From positions 17,501 through 81,500 of the forward strand of contig JADANN010000238.1 of NCBI GenBank assembly GCA_018806985.1: a DNA stretch of 64,000 nucleotides. The letters are read 5' to 3'. A program made the position numbers and the translations under genes. This stretch comes from Angiostrongylus vasorum (Eukaryota; Nematoda; Chromadorea; Rhabditida; Metastrongylidae). The notes below the pieces were generated by a model. The model searched no databases. It saw only the letters and a list, made by a program, of their open reading frames with translations, and was not told the origin of the DNA. Position 1 is the first letter of the stretch. Each line of letters opens with the position of its first letter. Of this stretch, positions 23,201-32,955 are shown piece by piece.

Positions 23201-26200
23201 GCTTTGTGAGTCATAACTGATCGCGATGAACGATACTGATGGAAAACAATGTTGAGAGAAATATTTCCGTATTGAAATGAACATTAACAGTGAGATCACA
23301 GAGTACTAGGGAAAGAGAGGAATATATATTTTCAGGATCTTTTGTTGGCTCCATGATTTCTAGAGAGTTTGCTGTTTCATTTATATGTTTTTTGATTGAT
23401 ATGAAGGATAAAAAAACTCTCGGGATTGATCAATCCCTCTGGAATGCTCCGTGTAATGTATAAAGCCAGTGCTGCTATCCTCCCAGGCAAGTCTGGAATC
23501 AATTTGCGGACCACGGAGAGATGGAAGGGTTGGTAAGCCACGAGCGCGGGAATCGATCCCAAGTGTGTGTGTATTCAGTGCTCCTCCGACCATTGCGCCA
23601 CACGCGTCTTCTTTAAAAGGTGTACTAAACTCAATCATCACATCTTTCGTTCATTTCAGATTAATCAGCAATCACATTCTAGAAATAACCCGAAGTCTTT
23701 TAGAATTATCAGCACAAGCTGTGTTCTGTTGAGAAACATGTCTTTTTTTGTCGTATAGTTTAAAGGGATGTTTACTGTTGGCACGTGTTCGGCACTGGTT
23801 TGAAGTGCAACGCAGTACACCTGGATTCAATACCACGTCCCAGGCTCACCAAAATTTCCATGCTCCGAGGTTGGCAAATCAGTGCCAGATCAATCTGCGA
23901 GGCTAGCACCATTGGTTTGATACAGGTAGCAGTGGTTGAGGTAAACTGCAATACACTTGGTTCTTGCTTTGATCTTGCCCATCGTGCAAACTAGGCCCAC
24001 CACCCCGCCGATAATGGTGATACCAGTCTTCGCTGAAACTGCAGCCCATGTAGCGCAGTGGTTAGAGGCGCCTTACAGTGCATCTGAGTTCGATCCCGCC
24101 TCCAGGTTAACCAGACCCTCCATCTTTCCGGGTACGGCGAAGGTACTACCACTTGTCTGAGAAGATAGCACTGCTGACTCGATACATCGGCAGGCCTTCG
24201 CGATTCATTTTATAGCACACACTGAATTCAATCACCTTTAACGATGTTTAATGAAGTCGAATGCATGGCCCATATCTCAAGGATTGACCAAAGCCGAGTG
24301 CTTTATCCTTTATCGTCCATGTTTACTGTTTGCTATTTATTCTAAGGCCCACTCTTTTGCTCTTAACGCAGGAAAGTTTTTTTTTCCGAGGGGAGCTGTA
24401 TTTATAAGGGATGCTTTTGAATTTCAACAAATACAAGCAAAATTAAAGAACGGTAAGTGCTACTTAAAAGACTAAAGCTTGTTCACAGACTTTTTATAGA
24501 GAGTGCAGATTTACCAGATTGTCACCATACAAAAAGTGGTAAAACGATACGATTCCTTTCCCGTTTTGACGCCGATGGTGAATAGCAGACAGCATTTGTC
24601 ATTTCTCTAGAGAGAAGTGTGATTTGGTATGCAACATTAAGCTGACGACAAAACGACCTCATTGACGGCTTGCCGAGGTCCTCGGGGATGGCCACGGCCG
24701 CGACTCAACCGCCACCACATGCCACCATTCTTCTCCACCATCACCGTATTTGCATTCTCGAAATCCGGATAGTTCAGCAGCACAGTATAGTTGTAGGTGT
24801 CCACAGTGAAGCCGAGCTTTCTGTACTGAAATATGTGAAGACACTAAAAATCTTGAGAAACTAGAGTGTTATATGCAGATAGTAACATAAAACAACTGCT
24901 CTATGTAAAGTCGATGCACTCTCCTCCAAGCCGTCTTTGTATGTGAATTGGCATAAGATGAATTGTGCAAGGTCTCAGAAAAAAGACGGATTAGAACGAA
25001 ATTTGGTAAAGACAATAACAGGCCAACCGGACCGGCAAACAGCAAAGTAGTGAGATTGTTTACAGTTCTAGTGAAGCAAATTTCTTTTTTCTCTATCCTA
25101 GGCTGTCCTTTGCAGCACATATTTCTTGTCAGTGATATTTTTTTGCTTATGATTGACAAAGGCAGACTCTTAAATTTGCTTGAAATTTACCACTCGTCAT
25201 GATAGACGTGAATAGAGGTTACGAACAGGTCGAATAGGGAATAATTCTAAAAAGAAACAAGAAAAAACGTAAAAAGAACAAAGGCATAAAGTATGGCAAA
25301 TATATTAGAGTAGCGCTGTAGTAGAAGAGTAGACAGATAGTAAAGTAGCAAAAAAGCAAAATAGAAAACTTGAATGCACCTCATCGGCTATGCGTCGGAT
25401 AAGCGCTAAATTTTCGACAGTTCCAGAAATATGTGAACTCTCCGCCATCCACATAACGTTTTGCTTAATTCGTTTCGGATCGAATTTGGATGCCAACTCT
25501 TTCGAAATGCGATCAAGCTGAAATAAAGACAGAACTTCAATTAGTAGTAAAAAAACTTTTTTTTGGACAATTTATTAACACCCTATCGATTTTTTTAATG
25601 AACAGACACGATGTTGTTATCACAGTATTTATTAACAACAACTGTCGTTTCAGCGGTTGCGCCTCCTTCAGAGTCTGATCAGCAGTGGTCGAATTGATAC
25701 GCAATATTCTCAGTAAAGGCCTTTTGTAACCTCCACAAATGAAGCCCAATACATGAATTTTTCTACTGCATCTGTAGGAAATATTTGCTTTAGGTAGCGA
25801 ACATTCCCACTCTCTTCATAGAGTGGGGCCGGTGTAGCACAGTAGTTAGAGGTACACGAGGATTCACCAAGCACTGCATTCCTTCGCGCTCCACGAATTG
25901 TTACTAGAATTGTGTGAGAGGATAGTAGCACTTACTTTATACACTGGAAGTTCACGCAAGTTACTACATAAGTATATGAGATACACATACTATTCTTCAT
26001 GATGCTGTGAAAGGAGTCGAGTAGATTGCAAACCTCTATGGGATTTATTAAGTCCAAACACATATAAGAGCCATTTTTACTTTCCATTAATACTTATCCT
26101 TGAGCTTTTGATTATCTCTGCTATTGGTTCCGTTACGAGTTCCTTTGACATCGCGAAAGCTCAAGATCTCTTCAACATGTTAAGACTTCGTATGTTCAAG

Positions 26201-27502
26201 CAAGTTTTGCTCCTCAGAAACAATTCCACCCTACGTCTCACACGTTCAGTTCCTCTGATCGCCTTCTTGTTTACTTCTACAGGCATCTGGTAAGAGGTTA
26301 CAAAAGTTACGAATTAAAATCTTCTAACATTAGATATGGCTAGAAATATCTTTTATCAAACCCCCATAGGTGATCCGTCAAATGTTGGAAGCTACAGAAC
26401 TCCCTCTATAAAAAAACAATCTTCTTTAAATTTTTTAAAGAAAACTACAGCTACATTTTTATCACACCAGCTGCAGAACGTTTCTGCCCGACACATAAAA
26501 GCTAAAAAAAGCTCTCACCGTTGATCAATTCCTGAGGGATGCACCATGCATTCGACTTCATTAAGTATCGTTGGAGGTGACTGAATGCATATCTGGCCTG
26601 TACTCGCGGTGGCCTACCGATGCATCGAACTAGTGCTCTGTTATCCTCCCCGACAAGTCCGGTACCAATTTGCCGGCCATGGAGGGATGGAACCCTTGGT
26701 GGGCCATGAGCGCGGGAATCGATTCCACGTGTGTGTCGCAGTGGCGCCTCCAACCACTACGCCACACGCGCCCAACACATATAATCGTTTAATAAGGCTA
26801 GATCACCAATTGGATAACCTGTAAACACATAGTAACTACACTCCGTATCCCTCTACAGTTATTAATTTAATAAACATCTAATAGCTGAAATTTGAGGTCT
26901 GGGTTAGGTGCATTATAACTACAAGCCTCTTAGAAATATGACGAAGACCATGACATCATCTTCACTGCTCACTGCAGCATTAAGTAGAAATCATATCACA
27001 ATGTTAACTTTTTTATTTACTGCCTTCTACAATTTTATACGGCAAGGCATTATTAGTGAAGCAACAACAACGATGCTGAGATATTTGCAAAACCCCAGAC
27101 AGCAGGTGTCTGCGGTGAAGAACGAACGCGCTATTACCCTTTCCGGGGGCTAACGCGTTCACCACTACACCATGTGAGTCCTTCGCTTCAGAAATCGTAT
27201 CCTTTTTGGTTGGGTATTGACTAATTCAGCAACAGTACCGATATTTGAGTTTGTTGGCTTAAAATCTGACGCCACGAAAATTCACATGTTAATAATATAT
27301 CAAAACCGACTCCCTTTTAACTTCGGCATGACTAGGCAACATTTTTTTAAAACTGTTGAGCTTGCACGAGGTTATATACTTGTTATATAACTTTTATTCG
27401 GCTAACGGTTCCAACGTCTTCGTCTTCACCAAAACCGATGATATAAGTCGTTGATCACAGTCACATGCTGCGCTTTTTTCGTTACGATGAAAAAACACTA
27501 GT

Positions 27503-27590
<88 letters not shown>

Positions 27591-28314
27591 TCGGATTAAA
27601 TTTGTTCAGTTTTTTTTTAGTTCGATCCTCACTCACCTCTTTACAAGCTTGCTGAGCTCCTAGGTCCTCTTGCTCTTCGTTGATAAAAGGGAACTTCTGA
27701 AGCTCTCACGATATGAAAAACTTTGCAGGAAATGTTCGTTTAATGTTGAAAGTACTCGTGGAATGTCTTCCCATCTAAACGGCTTAGACGTGTACCAACC
27801 TCTCTCGGGTCAAGCATGTGGTTGTCTTTGAGAAAAATTAGTTCATTTTGTTGCATAGCCAGCTATTAAATTTGTCGTGTCACGTCTTAGTGTCGTCGTG
27901 CCTAAGAATCACTGTCACATGGATAAGTTTGACCAGCAGCTCCCTTCGTAGCCTCAAGAAGAGGTACCTGATATCTGATAAGAGGCCGCTGTTTTATACT
28001 TGCAGGGTTGACCCAATGGATAACTGACTTGGATCCGCATTGCTTCTTCGACACTCTTCATTTCTTCGACGAATGGACTAGCCGAATTTTGCTTCATAGT
28101 TATGTTAGAAGCAATTCCTACCCAGTCCTGTAGATTTACACCAAAGTAATATTCGTTGCGGCGTCTAATCTTGGCCTGTTATGTCCGTCGACGAAAGTAT
28201 ATGTGGTTGAAGCAGACACATCTGATACCAATTCTTTCACGAAGAATGAATGGAAGGCTTGATGAGCCCTGGTCAGCCCTCTAGTCACTGCGCTCCACGC
28301 GTGTGTACATGCGC

Positions 28315-28375
<61 letters not shown>

Positions 28376-29250
28376 GATTTATTCTCTCAAATTTGAAATC
28401 TGGTGTAGCAACATCTACAGAACTCGCATAACACAAAGCACTTTATTAACCTTTTTACTTACTGCCCACTGTTTTTGATGGCAGGTATAGATCTAGCTTT
28501 CGATCGATAAAACTAGCTGAGAGACAAGTGAAACGAAGGACCCGCATGGTGTGGCGATGAGCGCGTTACTCCCCGGAAAGCACAATATCGAGTTCGTTCC
28601 CCACCATAGGCACCTGCGGTCCAGAGTTTTGCAAATATCTCAGCATCATTAAAGTTATATTTCGCAACGCATAACCTGCCGCTAAAAAGAGTAGGCAGTA
28701 AATAATAAGTCAAAATTCTAATTTTCAGTGTTAAGAAATTTTGATAAGTTGTCCTGAATAATAGAGAATCTGATGAGTAAAGCTGAGAAATTCGTCTTAT
28801 AAATCTGTCAACCGTCACTGTAAAATCATAAATCAAAAAGTCGGACAAGAGTTGAAACCACTACTGTCACATCAACATCGAAGAAAACCAGCCTATTCAG
28901 AACAAATAAGAATTGTTTTTTAAAAAACGTGGAAGAATTTTTAAAATTTAAAGACCAAAATGGCCTCATGTATTTACCAAATGCCGTACCTCTTTCGGAT
29001 TTTCTTTTAACATGATTGAGGTCGGAGATGAAGGCGATTCGCACGACTTCAATCTCATCAGTAAGCATGCCAAAACTAGAAGTATGCTGACAGTCGCAAG
29101 TATACCGAACAATGATGCACTGAAGGCCACTGGTAACCAATGTTCACGATGAAAATATATTCTCCTGTAAATAAGATCTTGTCTATAGCAAAGCAGTTCG
29201 CAAGCTACACCAGTCATTGTAATTTTAATGCTTTTCGTCACACTTTTCAT
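10910..29250 (-). CDS. glutamate carboxypeptidase II (NAALADase)-like M28 metallopeptidase, 16 exons resolved
   Basis: This is a type II membrane zinc peptidase that in its family removes C-terminal glutamate from acidic peptides or folates outside the cell. Resolved exons, 5' to 3': 29164-28990, 27696-27637, 25517-25380, 24825-24658, 23036-22920, 19550-19401, 18636-18551, 17266-17164, 15933-15871, 15811-15693, 15599-15498, 15462-15303, 14863-14778, 14680-14572, 13602-13417, 11203-10910. Phases agree at every junction I could test. They encode about 705 residues; the family is near 750. Two segments, 17267-18550 and 18637-19400, are unresolved and may hide exons or a break. The start is uncertain: either a separate upstream exon, or a Met within 29250-29217 in a frame continuous with the anchor exon. 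The introns hold transposons. Confidence 0.88.
11204..13416. other. 2.2 kb intron of the peptidase gene
   Basis: AT-rich intronic sequence between the last two coding exons. I see no repeat family shared with the rest of the window and no opposite-strand gene. Confidence 0.65.
13417..14863 (-). CDS. peptidase gene: last zinc ligand and start of C-terminal domain
   Basis: Exon 14863-14778 encodes [15 protein letters not shown] and SYALYHTM. The codon for M is split across the intron and joins [15 protein letters not shown] in exon 14680-14572, giving the family YHTxYET motif with the second zinc His. Exon 13602-13417 encodes [16 protein letters not shown] and [15 protein letters not shown], the transition into the helical C-terminal domain. 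Splice sites are TTTCAG or ATTCAG acceptors and GTTT, GTGA and GTTA donors, with phases 2, 0 and 0. Confidence 0.9.
15303..17266 (-). CDS. peptidase gene: M28 zinc catalytic core
   Basis: Exon 17266-17164 encodes [18 protein letters not shown] (first zinc His). Exon 15933-15871 encodes [17 protein letters not shown] (bridging Asp). Exon 15811-15693 encodes [19 protein letters not shown] (catalytic Glu and zinc Glu). Exon 15599-15498 encodes [13 protein letters not shown] (zinc Asp). Exon 15462-15303 encodes [14 protein letters not shown], the substrate-pocket block. The introns are short: 59, 93 and only 35 nt. The 17163 junction appears to use a GC donor. The active-site set looks intact, so the catalytic core could be functional. 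Confidence 0.92.
16594..16994. mobile_element. foldback (MITE-like) element with about 155 bp inverted arms
   Basis: The left arm (16594-16749, starting AGCACTGTTCGGAAAACGAT) is repeated in reverse complement at about 16850-16994 (AGCAGTGTTCCGAAAACGAT when read inward from 16994). Arms diverge by small indels. The central loop of about 100 bp contains GGTGGGGGGGTGGGG. There is no coding capacity. It lies inside an intron of the peptidase gene. No clear target duplication is visible, so the superfamily is unassigned. Confidence 0.85.
17267..18550. other. intron or missing-exon region of the peptidase gene
   Basis: From phase arithmetic, coding sequence starting in phase 0 and leaving two bases should lie here, covering the W-G-rich linker before the catalytic core. 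A 43-nt segment near 17950-17992 (acceptor GTTTCAG, donor GTACTG) has the right phases but is shorter than the family segment and has no motif. I do not accept it as certain. Confidence 0.4.
18551..19550 (-). CDS. peptidase gene: PA domain core, with an unresolved middle
   Basis: Exon 19550-19401 encodes [20 protein letters not shown] and [17 protein letters not shown], a textbook PA-domain block. Exon 18636-18551 encodes [19 protein letters not shown], the motif after the PA domain. Between them the family normally has a segment with YP, WLP and GDPLTP motifs. At 19036-19242 one frame gives [10 protein letters not shown] and [15 protein letters not shown], while [11 protein letters not shown] appears in a different frame. 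I cannot splice these into one reading frame, so this exon may be mutated, mis-assembled or wrongly read by me. Confidence 0.75.
20400..22325 (+). pseudogene. RTE endonuclease-reverse transcriptase, broken ORF (copy B)
   Basis: The endonuclease portion reads [20 protein letters not shown] near 20460-20515 and [20 protein letters not shown] at 20580-20640, with [20 protein letters not shown] and [16 protein letters not shown] at 21010-21130. RT motifs are [17 protein letters not shown] (21595), [17 protein letters not shown] (21880), IDLQKAFD (21990), [17 protein letters not shown] (22150) and [13 protein letters not shown] (22275), including the catalytic Asp pair. In-frame stops and frameshifts near 20516, 20758, 20880, 21298, 21418, 21726 and 22013 break it. 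The pieces are recognised only by joining frames. Confidence 0.88.
21279..21544 (+). repeat. 133 bp tandem duplication in RTE copy B
   Basis: TTAGCGCTATGAAAGACTAG at 21281 recurs as TTAGCGCTATGAATGACGAG at 21414, and the following bases (GGCACGAAAGTCACCAAGAG, CTCGAGCTGATA/CTTGAGCTGATA, CAGGCAACCGCGAACTA) are repeated with substitutions. Confidence 0.88.
22920..25517 (-). CDS. peptidase gene: N-terminal lobe and start of PA domain
   Basis: Exon 25517-25380 encodes [17 protein letters not shown] and [20 protein letters not shown], the family block with the conserved HxxGT motif. Exon 24825-24658 encodes [20 protein letters not shown], matching the typical Y-x-VLL-x-YP strand. Exon 23036-22920 encodes [19 protein letters not shown] then [10 protein letters not shown], the first strand of the protease-associated domain. 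All three are whole numbers of codons (46, 56 and 39) and join in phase 0. SINE-A copies or fragments lie in the introns at 23400, 23785 and 24043. Confidence 0.88.
23400..23612 (-). mobile_element. SINE-A copy
   Basis: On the minus strand it runs from GTGTGGCGCAATGGTCGGAG through AATCGATTCCCGCGC, CCATCTCTCCGTGGTC and CTTGCCTGGGAGGATAGCAG to GATTGATCAATCCCG. The mid segment between the TACA motif and the tail is partly lost. It lies in an intron of the peptidase gene. Confidence 0.8.
23785..23910 (+). mobile_element. SINE-A fragment, degenerate
   Basis: The blocks GCAACGCAGTACACCTGGAT, CCCAGGCTCACCAAAATTTC and GAGGTTGGCAAATCAGTGCC follow the SINE-A order with many changes. The A-box end is not clear. 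Confidence 0.45.
24043..24340 (+). mobile_element. SINE-A copy with best-preserved tRNA-like promoter
   Basis: It has an A-box GTAGCGCAGTGGTTAGAGGC at 24050-24069 and a B-box GAGTTCGATCCC at 24086-24097, about 28 bp apart. The usual body follows (CATCTTTCCGGGTACGGCGA, GATACATCGGCAGGCC, TTTAATGAAGTCGAATGCAT) and a tail TTGACCAAAGCC...TTTATCCTTTATC. RNA polymerase III boxes followed by a non-tRNA body define it as a tRNA-derived SINE. Confidence 0.9.
25828..25960 (+). mobile_element. SINE-A fragment, head region
   Basis: GGCCGGTGTAGCACAGTAGT matches the tRNA-like head and TTACTAGAATTGTGTGAGAG is a degenerate form of the CCAGACTTGTCTGGGAGG block. The 3' half is missing. Confidence 0.5.
26515..26775 (-). 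mobile_element. SINE-A copy
   Basis: On the minus strand it is nearly full length: GGCGCGTGTGGCGTAGTGGT, AATCGATTCCCGCGCTCATG, CCATCCCTCCATGGCCGGCA, TTGGTACCGGACTTGTCGGG, TGCATCGGTAGGCCACCGCG and a tail GGAATTGATCAACGGTGAGA. Confidence 0.88.
26995..27190 (-). mobile_element. SINE-B copy
   Basis: On the minus strand the head is GGACTCACATGGTGTAGTGG, the B-box-like part is GCGCGTTCGTTCTTCACCGC, the body contains TTTGCAAATATCTCAGCATC, and the end is AATAAAAAAGTTAACATTGT. The parallel copy at 36830 supports the family. Confidence 0.82.
27350..27445 (-). mobile_element. Penelope-tail relic with degraded hammerhead-like core
   Basis: On the minus strand GTGAAGACGAAGACGTTGGA followed by ACCGTTAGCCGAATAAAAG, and TCGTGCAAGCTCAACAGTT at the far end, parallels the right arm of the element at 45537-45615. 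Core bases have mutated. Confidence 0.5.
27505..27591. repeat. (TA)n microsatellite
   Basis: About 43 TA dinucleotides with one TACA interruption. It lies in an intron of the peptidase gene. Confidence 0.98.
27637..29164 (-). CDS. peptidase gene: membrane-anchor exon and linker exon
   Basis: Exon 29164-28990 follows a TTATTTACAG acceptor and encodes [18 protein letters not shown] and further hydrophobic residues: a single signal-anchor helix of about 25 residues, then a polar stretch ending ENPKE before donor GTACGG. Exon 27696-27637 encodes 20 residues, [20 protein letters not shown], with acceptor GAGCTTCAG and consensus donor GTGAGT. Both join in phase 0 to the exon at 25517. A short cytosolic N-terminus followed by an anchor is the family arrangement. 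A SINE-B (28435-28720), two (TA)n tracts and a Penelope relic lie in or beside the intervening intron. Confidence 0.75.
28314..28371. repeat. (TA)n microsatellite
   Basis: About 28 perfect AT dinucleotides, in the intron between the anchor exon and the linker exon of the peptidase gene. Confidence 0.98.
28435..28720 (+). mobile_element. SINE-B copy
   Basis: It has the head GGACCCGCATGGTGTGGCGA, a B-box-like GAGTTCGTTCCCCACC, the body TTTTGCAAATATCTCAGCAT and a degraded AATAATAAGTCAAAA end. Upstream, CTGAGAGACAAGTGAAACGA matches the copy at 36830. Confidence 0.8.
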
Positions 29251-30205
29251 TCTGTGCTCTATTCGAATTATGTGCCCCTATTGTAATCTGGATTCCCGCT
29301 TCCATCACGCGAAGCGATTTTCTTGTATTCCCAACTGCGATGCACAACCAGATTACAAATAAAACTCAGTTTTAAATAACGCTAAAGGGAGTTCGACGTT
29401 AATGTGGACGTTTACATAAAAGTCACGGAGGAGCAACACCATAGAAAAGCAAAGACCCTGTCCTGAACGGAATCTAGTTCCAACATAGTAGCACTCCCTT
29501 CGTCTAGTGGAGCAAATTGACAGCTTATCGTTGTTAAAAAGCAACAATTTAACGAATATTTTAACGCCATAAAAGAAGAGAATTACTCAACTGAAATTAA
29601 GATCATTAACATTTTTAACCAATGAAATTGTTACTGGAAAGCTGAAATGCTCTCTGATAGTCTAACCGAACAAATTTTCGCATTGTTTCGCACAATAGGG
29701 ATTCCTTTCACTTCGTCGTTCCGGAACATTGAACCGAATGGTCGCAGCAGTCGCTCCTTCGAAGGACTGCTGCTATCGCACTGGAGGAATCCCATTCGCA
29801 AAAGAATAAATTTCTCTCCGTTCCGTAAATGCTAGCGGTTGCCCACAACTAAGTCAGGAAGAATTCATGAATGACTAGCACTCAGGATGGCGATGAGAAC
29901 AGGAGACCACAAAACCTAGAGTGCAGCCAAATCCACATCTAAACCTAATCCAAGACAGTGCACCAAGGTTGCATGTAAACGAAACTACTGGAAGAAGAGC
30001 TGGAACACAAAGGAAAGAAAGCGGAACATTTATATTTCTTTGTATCCTCTATTTGAGAGAAGAAAGTTGAAAAAACTTTCTTAATTATGAAGCGAACACT
30101 TCATTAAACACCCTCCTTGATGAAATATTTTCTCTATAGGTATTCTTAACGGATATATTGATTAACAGATATTTTACAAAAAGTGGAATAAGATTAGAAT
30201 AATAA
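29251..30205. other. region upstream of the peptidase gene, no supported gene
   Basis: The promoter and first exon of the peptidase gene may lie here, but I see no motif that fixes a transcription start. Short frames at 29353-29547 and 29647-29835 show no domain. Confidence 0.5.
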
Positions 30206-30207
30206 AA

Positions 30208-30488
30208 AAGGATAAAGGATAAAGCTCTTGGCGTTGATCAAGGCCTGAAGGATTCGCCATGCATTCGATTTCATTAACTATCGTTTGGTAATTGAATGCA
30301 TATCTGGCCTTTACAATGACTCGAGGTGGTCTACCGATGTATCGAGCCAGTGCTGCTATCCTTCCAGACAAGTCTGGTACCAATTCGCCGACCCCGGATG
30401 GATGGAAGGCTTGGGGATCAAGGCGCGGGGATCGATTCCATGTGTGTTTTGCAGGGCGCCTTCAACCACTGGGCCACAAGCGTCCTAG
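30208..30488 (-). mobile_element. SINE-A copy, near full length
   Basis: Minus-strand order of blocks: CGCTTGTGGCCCAGTGGTTG head, AATCGATCCCCGCGCC, CCATCCATCCGGGGTCGG, CCAGACTTGTCTGGAAGGAT, TACATCGGTAGACCACCTCG, AAAGGCCAGATATGCATTCA, GAAATCGAATGCATGG, then CTTGATCAACGCCAAGAGCT and TTTATCCTTTATCC. Confidence 0.93.
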
Positions 30489-30489
30489 A

Positions 30490-31275
30490 TTAGAATTATA
30501 GGGAGGGAAAATGAAAATGTGTTTGTGTGGAACATCGGCCTCATGGTTTCAAACATTATGACAAATAACTGACAAGTACCTTATGAATAGCCAGTAATAT
30601 GAAGTAGTGAGCAATTTCTTTAAGGAACATACTTGCTTTTCATTAAGGTCGATCGTGATGAACGAACTGAATTTTGACCGTTAGTTGAGACGACGTAGTC
30701 GCCCAGAAGTTGTTCTTTAGCGAAGAAGTCGTCGATCGACGAGAACTGCGTCGCCGCTGACGGCATCCTTCCGGATGGGAGTTCGAGAACGTTGATGGTT
30801 AAATTATTGGTTGATCAAACTAACAGTTTTTTTATGTACGAAGTTTTCGGCTGGACGATGACATCTGAAAACGATTAATTCACCATGATCACATAATGTA
30901 TTCGATAAGCAGAAACGAGAGAATCAACAGAAAAACGCTCACTGATTGTACTAAATCGTTTTTCGGATAAAGGAGAGTAGTGAGCAGAAATAGTGTAAAA
31001 AGAAATAGGGATATGAAAAAAATTTCTTCTCTAAATCTCTAAAATGTGACATTTTTTTTTATGAGTTGTGCTTTCACTTGAAAAAATAAAGCATATTGAA
31101 AGATGTTATCTAAGAAAATAAACAGAAAAGCTGTGGACGACCTTCAGAGCATGGAAAATTCTGCTCATCTCAAATACTGGAAAAGTAGGGTTTTGCTTTT
31201 TGGAAAAAAATGGTTCTTTTCTTTTCTAATGTTACTGTTATTGTTGTACTCTATAATGCAATCTTCATTTTATTT
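30490..31275. other. spacer, no supported gene
   Basis: AT-rich sequence with a short CG-containing stretch (GACGACGTAGTCGCCCAG near 30690). No motif or repeat-family similarity was recognised. Confidence 0.55.
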
Positions 31276-31276
31276 G

Positions 31277-31640
31277 AATACTTAATTGGACCGCCCTTCC
31301 TCACTAGTTGAGCAGCCCCAGCACACTCTCCATTTTTTCGGAGTTCTGCTGGTCTAGCCAGTGTCTAGCTGGAGAGCCTGACTAAAGTCTGCTCCAGGTC
31401 GTCACCACCACAGACAATCGCTGCCCTTGTGGATCAGAGGGAGATTTTTCACCACGCGACTAGTTTGGCTGGATCCAAGACCAGAACGTTGGCGGATCCT
31501 GGTATTGGTTTACTCTTAGCTGGGCTTCCTGATGGAAACGCCGGTCTCTTCTTCGGTAGAACCTGGCAGGGCAATGAATCCTCCGTCGGAAACAGCAGCC
31601 AGACACCCAGGAACACCTAGCAGCTACGAGGAGGCGTTCG
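31277..31640 (-). mobile_element. SINE-C copy
   Basis: On the minus strand it has GTGTTCCTGGGTGTCTGGCT, AGGAAGCCCAGCTAAGAGTA, CCAATACCAGGATCCGCC, GATCCACAAGGGCAGCGA and a GCTGGGGCTGCTCAAC end, in the order seen at 10184 and 45989. An insertion of about 10 bp near 31465 (TTTGGCTGGA) separates it from other copies. Confidence 0.85.
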
Positions 31641-31919
31641 TATGGTCTTTATATTACTTATCAAATTCCAATTAATTTCAGAAAATTGCTTAGAAATCAG
31701 CTCTTGAAATTTTGAAGGAAATGGTTTGCTTAGTAATCGTTAATTGTTCTCGCTCATTAATCGACATGCGATAAGAAATAAATTTTAACATTTTAGATTG
31801 GAAGCCCAGTGGTCTATTACTGAGGGAACAACCGCTAACTGTTAAATAATAAGAAAGAGAGAAACATTATTTTTTTCTTTAAAAAATATACAAATAAAGA
31901 GTTTTTGTAAGTGTTATTG

Positions 31920-32100
31920 AAGCGTTTGGCCTAGTAAATTGTATATCAGTACACCCTTCCAGGCTCTGAAGAAGGCGATACTGCCGAATCGTCAGCTGCT
32001 GTTGTATTGTGTTGTGTTTTCCATGCAAGTGAATGCATGCTTTTTAACAACCTCACGATTGCTAAGCAAGAAAACGAGGCAAATAAAGAGCTTTAATTAC
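31920..32100 (+). mobile_element. Penelope-like element tail with hammerhead-like core
   Basis: It shares with the fragments at 40040, 46975 and 56060 the order CCAGG-CTGA(N)GA core, GTCAGCTGCTGTTGTATTG, then ACCTCACGATTGCTAAGCAAG and an A-rich end. The reverse complement of the same unit lies at 42560-42660. No coding sequence is attached. Confidence 0.72.
31961..32000 (+). ncRNA. hammerhead-ribozyme-like motif
   Basis: Core CTGAAGA at 31966, stem II GGCG/TGCC with an ATAC loop, GAAT in place of the conserved GAAA, and a GTC at 31991-31993. GGCT before the core can pair with AGCT after the GTC (one G-U pair) to make stem I. One core base deviates, so activity is doubtful. Confidence 0.5.
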
Positions 32101-32769
32101 GGTGATCAACGCGGAACTACAATAATCATGGTCGCTGATCTCACATCAGTACAGTAGCTGTCGTAACTGTTACAACATTGCGCACAACAACAGTATGAGT
32201 ACTGTACATTTCTTAGAAAATTTTTTCCTTCATTAGATGACTTCACTACAAAGTACAATGTTGCGAGAAATGATGTTTGTGAACAATTTAAGAACTCGAC
32301 AGAATGAAAGACAATGCTGTACTAAGATCATCCAAGATCTCTCTGGAAATCTTTACAATGCGTTTTTTTAATTATTTCTCGTAAGCAAAAATTGGTTTCT
32401 GATATGCTAGCTGATCATGAAGAAATGGAGAAGTGGCCTTCGTGGGAAGAATTATTTGCACACCCTCGTATTATATTCAGCACAAACTCAAACGTTCGTC
32501 GTTTCGTTTGAAATCGTTAACACGTATTCAATGACAAAAAATAACAACCGAGATGTTTTTTGCTATACCACTCTTTCGCTTTTGTAACGAAGGCTTCTAA
32601 AATAAAAAAAATGCTCTTCATTATGCGAGGTAAGCCGTTCAGTGCGTGGGTTGGTTATCTTATTCGACTTCAATATTAGACACGCACGCGTCTAGTTTTT
32701 TGTTCAGATTACTCGCTGACTCCAGTATGATCATCAGTGAGAAGAAGACAAGATAGCTATTAATGCCTA

Positions 32770-32955
32770 AAAGCTCTAAAAAGCTTTCGATGTTGATCAA
32801 ACCTCGAATCAGTGTTGTTATCCTGCCAGACAAGTCTGGTACCAATTGGCCCACCCCGTAGGGATGGAAAGCTAGGCGGGCCATGGACGCGTGGATCGAT
32901 TCCACGTATGTGTTGCAGGGCGCGCCCGACCACTGCGCTACACGCGCCCCTTATG
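32770..32955 (-). mobile_element. SINE-A copy with internal deletion
   Basis: The head GGCGCGTGTAGCGCAGTGGT, AATCGATCCACGCGTCCATG, CCATCCCTACGGGGTGGGCC and CCAGACTTGTCTGGCAGGAT are present. The block from CATCGGTAGGCC to GAAGTCGAATG is missing, and the sequence goes straight to a TTGATCAACATCG tail. Confidence 0.85.

Noticed and set aside
24050..24100. A-box plus B-box suggesting a tRNA gene
   Set aside because: No complete acceptor stem or anticodon arm is evident, and the same module heads many dispersed SINE-A copies.
27394..27636. 80-codon minus-strand frame rich in YIYIYI
   Set aside because: It is the translation of the (TA)n microsatellite.
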